NCBI GenBank assembly: GCA_041178225.1
Contig: JBEGVV010000049.1
Span: 1-64,000 of the forward strand
From: CAIOSQ01 sp041178225
GTDB lineage: Bacteria > Pseudomonadota > Alphaproteobacteria > CACIAM-22H2
Reading direction: 5' to 3'
DNA: 64,000 bases
Shown: piece after piece, positions 59,692-64,000 of the stretch
How positions within the stretch are numbered: the first letter of the stretch is position 1
Layout: the number at the start of each line of letters is the position of its first letter
The notes under the pieces: model-generated
Told to the model about the DNA's origin: nothing
The model's database searches: none
The model's input: the letters and a program-made list of their open reading frames with translations, nothing else
Position numbers and translations under genes: made by a program

Positions 59692-60357
59692 TTACCTGAT
59701 CGCGACCACGTCCTGCAGCGAGACGCTGCCGGTCGTGGTCCTGAGCTTCACGCCATCCGCCGCCCGCTCGACGCTCGAGACGCGGACATTCGACGTCGTG
59801 GCCACCGGCACGTCGATGCCGTTCGCGCCGCGTCCGACGACCTGGATCCTGTAGCTGCCGTCGGGCATCGGGGCTCCCGACGGGAACCTCGGCGACAGCG
59901 ACACCGTGCGATGCCCCGCCCCGGCCGGCAGGTCGCTGCGCGCCAGCACCGCGCCCGACGCGTCGAGCAGCGATGCGCGCAGGCCGCTCATCCCCGCGGG
60001 CACGTCCATGTCGAAGGACGAGGCTCCGCCGACCACCTCGAGCATCTCCGACCTGACCGACACGGTCTGCCCGGCCAGCGACGCCGCCTGCAGCAGGTTC
60101 GTGGATTCCTGGACGGTGACGCCGCGCTCGACGGAGCGCGACATGTTCATCAGCTGCTCCACCTGGGAGAACTGCACGAGCTGCGCCGTGAATTCCTGCG
60201 TGCTCATCGGCGACATCGGGTTCTGGTTGGTCATCTGCGTCGTCAGCATCTTCAGGAAGGAGTCGAAGTTGCTGCCGACAAGCTTCTGCCCGGAGCTGGC
60301 GACCGCGCTGGCCGGGGTCGCGGCCCTTGCGCCGCCGAGGAGGGAAAGATCAGCCAT
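59692..60357 (-). CDS. flgD: Flagellar hook cap/assembly protein FlgD
   Basis: The 221-residue product has the FlgD N-terminus FDSFLKMLTTQMTNQNPMSP with STQEFTAQLVQFSQVEQL, and a C-terminal FlgD Ig-like domain (about 110-220) ending in LQDVVAIR. It scaffolds hook growth. ATG 60357 is chosen because GGAGG lies five bases upstream; ATG 60372 overlaps the fliK stop and would add five residues. It belongs to the fliK-flgD-flgE unit. Confidence 0.93.
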   Translation of the reverse strand: MADLSLLGGARAATPASAVASSGQKLVGSNFDSFLKMLTTQMTNQNPMSPMSTQEFTAQLVQFSQVEQLMNMSRSVERGVTVQESTNLLQAASLAGQTVSVRSEMLEVVGGASSFDMDVPAGMSGLRASLLDASGAVLARSDLPAGAGHRTVSLSPRFPSGAPMPDGSYRIQVVGRGANGIDVPVATTSNVRVSSVERAADGVKLRTTTGSVSLQDVVAIR

Positions 60358-60368
60358 GTGCGCCTCCG

Positions 60369-61538
60369 TCATCCCGCGTCGGTCGTGCCGATGGCCAGGC
60401 GCCGGCCTGGGCGCGCGAACCCGCCCTCGATGGCCTCGCGCACGCGCCTGGACAGCTCGGGATCACCACCCAGCCGGATGCTCACCAGCTCCGGGGACTG
60501 CGAAATCCGGATGGACACGGCGCCCTCGCCGGGAACGACAAGCCGCGCGGTCCATGAGCCGTCGGCCATGCGCTGGGCGCGCAGCGGCGCGCCGGCGCCG
60601 GAGATGTTGCGAAGAAGCGCGCCGATGTCGATGTCCGGGGCGTCCGCGGACGCGCCGGCATCGGCCTCGCCCTCGGCCGCGTCCGCGGCTGTTCGCAAGG
60701 CATGCGGAAGGCGGCCATCGACGCGAGGCGCGGGCATGCGCGCCTCCAGCGCGGCGGGCGGGATCTCCCGCGGCGCGTCGTCGGCACGCCCGACCACCGA
60801 TCGCGCCTCGGGCAGCCCCTGCAGCAGCAGGAACTCGAAGCCGTGGGCGCGTGCATGCGACGGCGGCCCGAAGGCAGGCTCGCGCGCGGCCATGCGGGAC
60901 CCTTCCCGCGGGACGACCTCGCTGGACGACATGTCTTCCGCGGACGGCATCGCCGTCGCGTCGACGGCAGCGCCGGCCACCTGCTGCGAGGCGGCAGGCG
61001 ACCGGGCCGCGGAGGAGAGGGCATGTGCGGGGCCATGCGAGGCGAGCCCGCGCGGCGTCGCGACGCCGCGGCCAGGCGCGCCATCGCCCGCGCCCGCGCC
61101 GCGCGCGCCAGCGTCCGCCGCGCGCATCCGCGGTCCGGACTGGTGCCGCGACGCAGCGACCTCGGCGGGCTCGATGGCGGTGGACATGGCCGGAAGGGAA
61201 GCCTCGACCCCGGACCCGGGACGCGCCGCACGTGCGGCGGCCGGGACCTGCACGGCATCGATCGCGCGCTCCACCTCCCTTGCTTCGCGGGGGTGCCGCG
61301 ATTCCGGACGGGATCCGTCGATGCGCGCCGCGGACCCGCTGGCGGGCGCCTCGATGGAGGACACGTGCCCGGATGCTTCGATGCCCCGCGCGGCGTCGCC
61401 GCGCACGCCATCGCCGAGTTCGACCGGCCGCACGGTCGCGAGCATCGCGAGGAAGCGCTGCTGCGCGGCGGCATCCACGCCACCGCGCCGCTCGATGCCA
61501 TGCCTCGCCAACGCAACGCTCCGGATCGGATCATTCAT
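60369..61538 (-). CDS. fliK: Hook-length control protein FliK
   Basis: The 389-residue protein has a long low-complexity, alanine/arginine-rich N-terminal ruler (about 40-290). A compact C-terminal domain follows (about 300-389) with SWTARLVVPGEGAVSIRIS and ELSRRVREAIE, as in FliK. It measures hook length and switches export specificity. ATG 61538 follows GGAG; a GTG at 61544 is in frame. A consensus sigma54 promoter lies about 80 bp upstream, and the stop overlaps an ATG near flgD. Confidence 0.78.
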   Translation of the reverse strand: MNDPIRSVALARHGIERRGGVDAAAQQRFLAMLATVRPVELGDGVRGDAARGIEASGHVSSIEAPASGSAARIDGSRPESRHPREAREVERAIDAVQVPAAARAARPGSGVEASLPAMSTAIEPAEVAASRHQSGPRMRAADAGARGAGAGDGAPGRGVATPRGLASHGPAHALSSAARSPAASQQVAGAAVDATAMPSAEDMSSSEVVPREGSRMAAREPAFGPPSHARAHGFEFLLLQGLPEARSVVGRADDAPREIPPAALEARMPAPRVDGRLPHALRTAADAAEGEADAGASADAPDIDIGALLRNISGAGAPLRAQRMADGSWTARLVVPGEGAVSIRISQSPELVSIRLGGDPELSRRVREAIEGGFARPGRRLAIGTTDAG

Positions 61539-61616
61539 CGCCACGCTCCACGCGTTCGCCTGACACTAGGGACCGCCAAGAAATCATCAGGCGCACCGCG
61601 CCCTTGCCCCGACGAA

Positions 61617-61631
61617 GCAAGCGTCGTGCCA
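61617..61631 (-). promoter_or_regulatory. Sigma54 promoter for the fliK-flgD-flgE run
   Basis: On the minus strand TGGCACGACGCTTGC matches the sigma54 consensus TGGCAC-N5-TTGC at every defined base. It should start transcription near 61605 and give a leader of about 67 bases before fliK at 61538. The site ends only five bases before the divergent fliR start codon at 61637. Confidence 0.85.
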
Positions 61632-61636
61632 GCGCG

Positions 61637-62359
61637 ATGGAACGCATGCCCGTCGTCTTCGACCTCTCCTCCTACCTGGGCCATGCGCCGCTGCTGCTGC
61701 GCTTCACGGCGATGCTGATGGCGCTGCCGCTCACCGGCGACGCCTTCGCCGCGATGCGCTGGCGCTTCGCGCTGGCCCTGTGCCTGACTGCCCTCCTGGG
61801 TGGCGTGGCGCCGGAGTTCCCCGGTGGACGCGGCCTCGCCGAGGCGAGCGCCGCCGCCGCGAGCGAAGGCCTGGTGATCGGGCTGGCGGGGCGCGCCCTC
61901 GTCATCGCGATGCAGATGGCAGGAGCCGTCGTCTCGAGCACGATCGGGCTTCAGATGGCCGCGCAGACGAACCCGCTCGAGGCCCAGCAATCGGGGCTGG
62001 TCGACATCATCTTCGTGTTCGCCGGGCTCGTGCTCCTGCTCGACCTTGGCTTCCTCCACATGCTCCTCGCGCTGCCGCCGGGATCCGCGGCGGCCGGAGG
62101 CGCGGGACTTCGCGACGCGATCTCGATCTCGGGCCGCGCGATCGTCCTGGGCCTCGTGATGGCGGCCCCGGTCGCGATCTTCAACACCGCCGTCAACGCG
62201 GCGTCGGGGCTCGCGAACCGCTTCCTGCCGGCCTTCCCGGTATCGATGCTGGCCATGCCGCTCCAGATCCTCGCCGGCTTCGCGCTGATCGGGGGAATGC
62301 TCTCGAGCCCGGCGCTGCGGGGCGTCGCCGCCGAATTCCTGCGCTCGCTCGGCGGCTGA
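61637..62359 (+). CDS. fliR: Flagellar export protein FliR
   Basis: The 240-residue integral membrane protein has about six helices. The FliR pattern includes LPLTGDAFAAMRWRFALAL, IGLAGRALVIAMQMAGAVV and GLQMAAQTNPLEAQQSG, and the LLDLGFLHMLL helix. It forms the export gate with FliP and FliQ. It is a little shorter than the usual 250-260 residues. ATG 61646 is an alternative start; neither has a strong ribosome site. It is divergent from fliK and followed by flgK. Confidence 0.92.
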   Translation: MERMPVVFDLSSYLGHAPLLLRFTAMLMALPLTGDAFAAMRWRFALALCLTALLGGVAPEFPGGRGLAEASAAAASEGLVIGLAGRALVIAMQMAGAVVSSTIGLQMAAQTNPLEAQQSGLVDIIFVFAGLVLLLDLGFLHMLLALPPGSAAAGGAGLRDAISISGRAIVLGLVMAAPVAIFNTAVNAASGLANRFLPAFPVSMLAMPLQILAGFALIGGMLSSPALRGVAAEFLRSLGG

Positions 62360-62385
62360 CCGTCAAGATTCTTGGCGGCGGCGAC

Positions 62386-62400
62386 TGGCACGGGTCTTGC
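62386..62400 (+). promoter_or_regulatory. Sigma54 promoter for flgK
   Basis: TGGCACGGGTCTTGC matches the sigma54 consensus at all defined positions, with the GG and GC ten bases apart. It is 26 bp after the fliR stop. Transcription should begin near 62412, five bases before the flgK ATG at 62417, so the message would have almost no leader and no Shine-Dalgarno. Activation by the FlbD protein encoded nearby is expected. Confidence 0.9.
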
Positions 62401-62416
62401 GAAATGGCTCGTCGAA

Positions 62417-64000
62417 ATGTCCCTGCTCGGATCCATAAACAGCTCCCTCTCGGGGCTCGGCGTCGCCCAGCGCTCCATCGAGGTGCTGTCGAGCAACGTC
62501 GCGAACGCAAGCAATCCCGACTACGTGCGCGAGAACGCCGTCGTGACGGCAAGGCTCGGCGGCGGCGTCGAGATCGCCTCGATCGAGAGGTTCATCGACC
62601 GCTTCCTCGCCGCGAAGCTCGGCGACGCGCGCAGCGACCTCGCGGCGGCCGCGAGCGCGGCCGACACGCGCCAGCGCATAGAGGACATCGTGGCCGGCGG
62701 CGACGAGGCCGCGCGGCTCGACACGATGCTCGCCGGCTTCCGCGCGGATGTCGCGCGCGCCGCGGCATCGCCCTCGGACCCCGTCCTGCGTCGCGCCATA
62801 ACGGTGAGCGCGGACCGGCTGGCGCGAAGGCTCAACCAGATGTCGGGGCTCCTCTCCGAGCTGCGCGGGGCCCTCGACGCGCGCTACGCGGAACTCGCGT
62901 CGGACCTTGCGACCCGGCTCGGCGAGCTCGGGACGTCGAACCGCACGATCGTCACGACAGCCTACGACACGGGCGCCCTGCGCACGCTCGAGGACAGGCG
63001 CGACGCGATCATCGCCCAGATAAGCGAGCTCCTTCCCGTCAACCGCTTCGATCGCGGATCGCGGGACGTCGCGCTCTACGCGGGCCAGGGCCGCCCGCTC
63101 TTCGACCTCGCCGCGGCGCGGATCGAGGTGCGCCATGCCCCCGAGGGCGCGAGCCTGCTCCTCGACGGGACAGCGATCGACGGGGAGCTCGCGGGCGGCG
63201 AGCTCGGCGCGATCCGGCAGCTGCGCGACGATGCCATCCCCGGCATCCTCGCCGGCCTCGACGAGATCGCGGCCGAGCTGGCGGCGGCGGTGAACGGCGC
63301 CCACGCCGCCGCGATCTCGCCCGCGCGGCGCTCCGGCTGGACGGCCGCCTATGCGTTCGACTCGTTCCAGCAGGTCGACCTTTCGCAGACGACCATCCTG
63401 CTGCGCGACGAGATGGGCCGCGTGGTTGCGCAGCTCGGCTTCGCCGCGGGGACGACGGCGCACGACACGGCGAGCCTGCGCTCCGCCCTTGAGGCGAATC
63501 TCGATCCCGGCGGCGAACCCTACCTTGATGTCGTGCGCGACGCGGGCCGCATCTCCATCTCGGTCAACCAGGCGAGCCGTGCGCGCGGGCTCTCGATCGA
63601 GATCGCGTCCGGAGGCACCGGACCGGGGCTCAAGCAGGCGCTGCACCTCGACGACGTGTTCGTCGGCGCAGCCTCGGCCGATACCCTCGCCTTCGAGGTC
63701 CGCGTCGCTGCGGACGTCGGCGCGCCGGCTTCCGCGACGCTTCGCGTCGCCGGGGACGCAAGGCGCCTCGAAGGCATGGTCGGCCGCGAGATCGCCCTTC
63801 CCGGCCCGGTGGCCGGGGACGTGGAATTGCGCAGGGTGGTCGCCTGGGACGCCGCGACGCAGACCGCGACGCTCGATCGCCCCTGGGGCTCGGCGGTCCC
63901 GGAGGCAGGGACCGTGTTCCGGGCCTTCCTGCCCTCCGCGAGAACCATCGCGGTGCGCACGGACCTGGTGGCAGACCCCTCGCGGCTCGCGACGGGCATT
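62417..64000 (+). CDS. flgK: Flagellar hook-associated protein FlgK (cut by window end)
   Basis: The frame is open to the last base, giving 528 residues without the C-terminus. The start matches rod/hook-family D0: SLLGSINSSLSGLGVAQRSI and LSSNVANASNPDYVREN. A long helical region (about 75-190) with LDTMLAGFRADVARAAASPS and the LEDRRDAIIAQISELLPVNR segment is typical of FlgK. FlgK joins hook to filament. The ATG at 62417 is needed to include the D0 helix. A perfect sigma54 promoter ends 17 bases upstream. Confidence 0.9.
   Translation, partial: MSLLGSINSSLSGLGVAQRSIEVLSSNVANASNPDYVRENAVVTARLGGGVEIASIERFIDRFLAAKLGDARSDLAAAASAADTRQRIEDIVAGGDEAARLDTMLAGFRADVARAAASPSDPVLRRAITVSADRLARRLNQMSGLLSELRGALDARYAELASDLATRLGELGTSNRTIVTTAYDTGALRTLEDRRDAIIAQISELLPVNRFDRGSRDVALYAGQGRPLFDLAAARIEVRHAPEGASLLLDGTAIDGELAGGELGAIRQLRDDAIPGILAGLDEIAAELAAAVNGAHAAAISPARRSGWTAAYAFDSFQQVDLSQTTILLRDEMGRVVAQLGFAAGTTAHDTASLRSALEANLDPGGEPYLDVVRDAGRISISVNQASRARGLSIEIASGGTGPGLKQALHLDDVFVGAASADTLAFEVRVAADVGAPASATLRVAGDARRLEGMVGREIALPGPVAGDVELRRVVAWDAATQTATLDRPWGSAVPEAGTVFRAFLPSARTIAVRTDLVADPSRLATGI

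Noticed and set aside
56733..59699. Long plus-strand frame opposite flagellin and hook genes
   Set aside because: It is antisense to two unmistakable flagellar proteins and shows no recognisable fold.

Overview
The window is very GC-rich, densely coded bacterial chromosome. About 53 protein genes fill it, most spaced by 0-150 bp or overlapping by 1-8 bp, and no gene-free stretch exceeds 300 bp. The gene content suggests an alphaproteobacterium: sigma54/FlbD-type flagellar control, ChpT-like phosphotransfer proteins, a pdxA-pdxJ pair, and a patatin/acetoacetate decarboxylase/3-hydroxybutyrate dehydrogenase cluster. A Rhodospirillales/Acetobacterales-like lineage is my guess and cannot be proved from the sequence alone. 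I saw no tRNA, rRNA, insertion sequence, CRISPR array or prophage.

Layout. 1-4 kb: vitamin B6 synthesis (pdxA, pdxJ), then, on the minus strand, a potassium-channel-like protein with two voltage-sensor domains and one pore, behind a small membrane protein. 4-10.5 kb: a MerR regulator with a leaderless promoter and palindromic operator, followed by a VIT/VWA protein. Converging on these are a HEPN protein, MsrB and an amidase; a ModA-like binding protein follows. 10.5-24 kb: a signalling island. It holds a degenerate ChpT-like protein, an OmpR-type regulator, a membrane hybrid kinase, a soluble REC-Hpt-REC-PAS-kinase and a stand-alone Hpt. Divergent from these is an operon of REC-EAL, two periplasmic binding proteins without transporter subunits, and a hybrid kinase.

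24-34 kb: a catabolic block with a class I glutamine amidotransferase, an M81 (MlrC-type) peptidase, a complete peptide-type ABC importer, an amidohydrolase and a TauD-type dioxygenase. 34-37.6 kb: a carbon-storage/ketone-body operon (phasin-like protein, patatin, acetoacetate decarboxylase, a 52-residue protein, 3-hydroxybutyrate dehydrogenase). 37.6-47 kb: ABC-F ATPase, sterol-desaturase-family enzyme, a degenerate kinase-REC protein, a multi-pass sensor kinase behind a 14-base homopolymer, a GNAT/FemAB-like protein, a FliL-like protein and two exported unknowns.

47-64 kb: ZapA and a flagellar cluster. Eleven minus-strand genes run without a large gap in the order fliK-flgD-flgE-fliC-fliD-fliH-fliN-flbD-flhA-flhF-flhG. 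fliR and flgK (cut by the window end) run the other way. Consensus sigma54 promoters stand before fliK and flgK, and the cluster encodes its own sigma54 activator (FlbD). Flagellin lies inside the run, between hook and cap genes, and the flgK transcript is predicted to have almost no leader.
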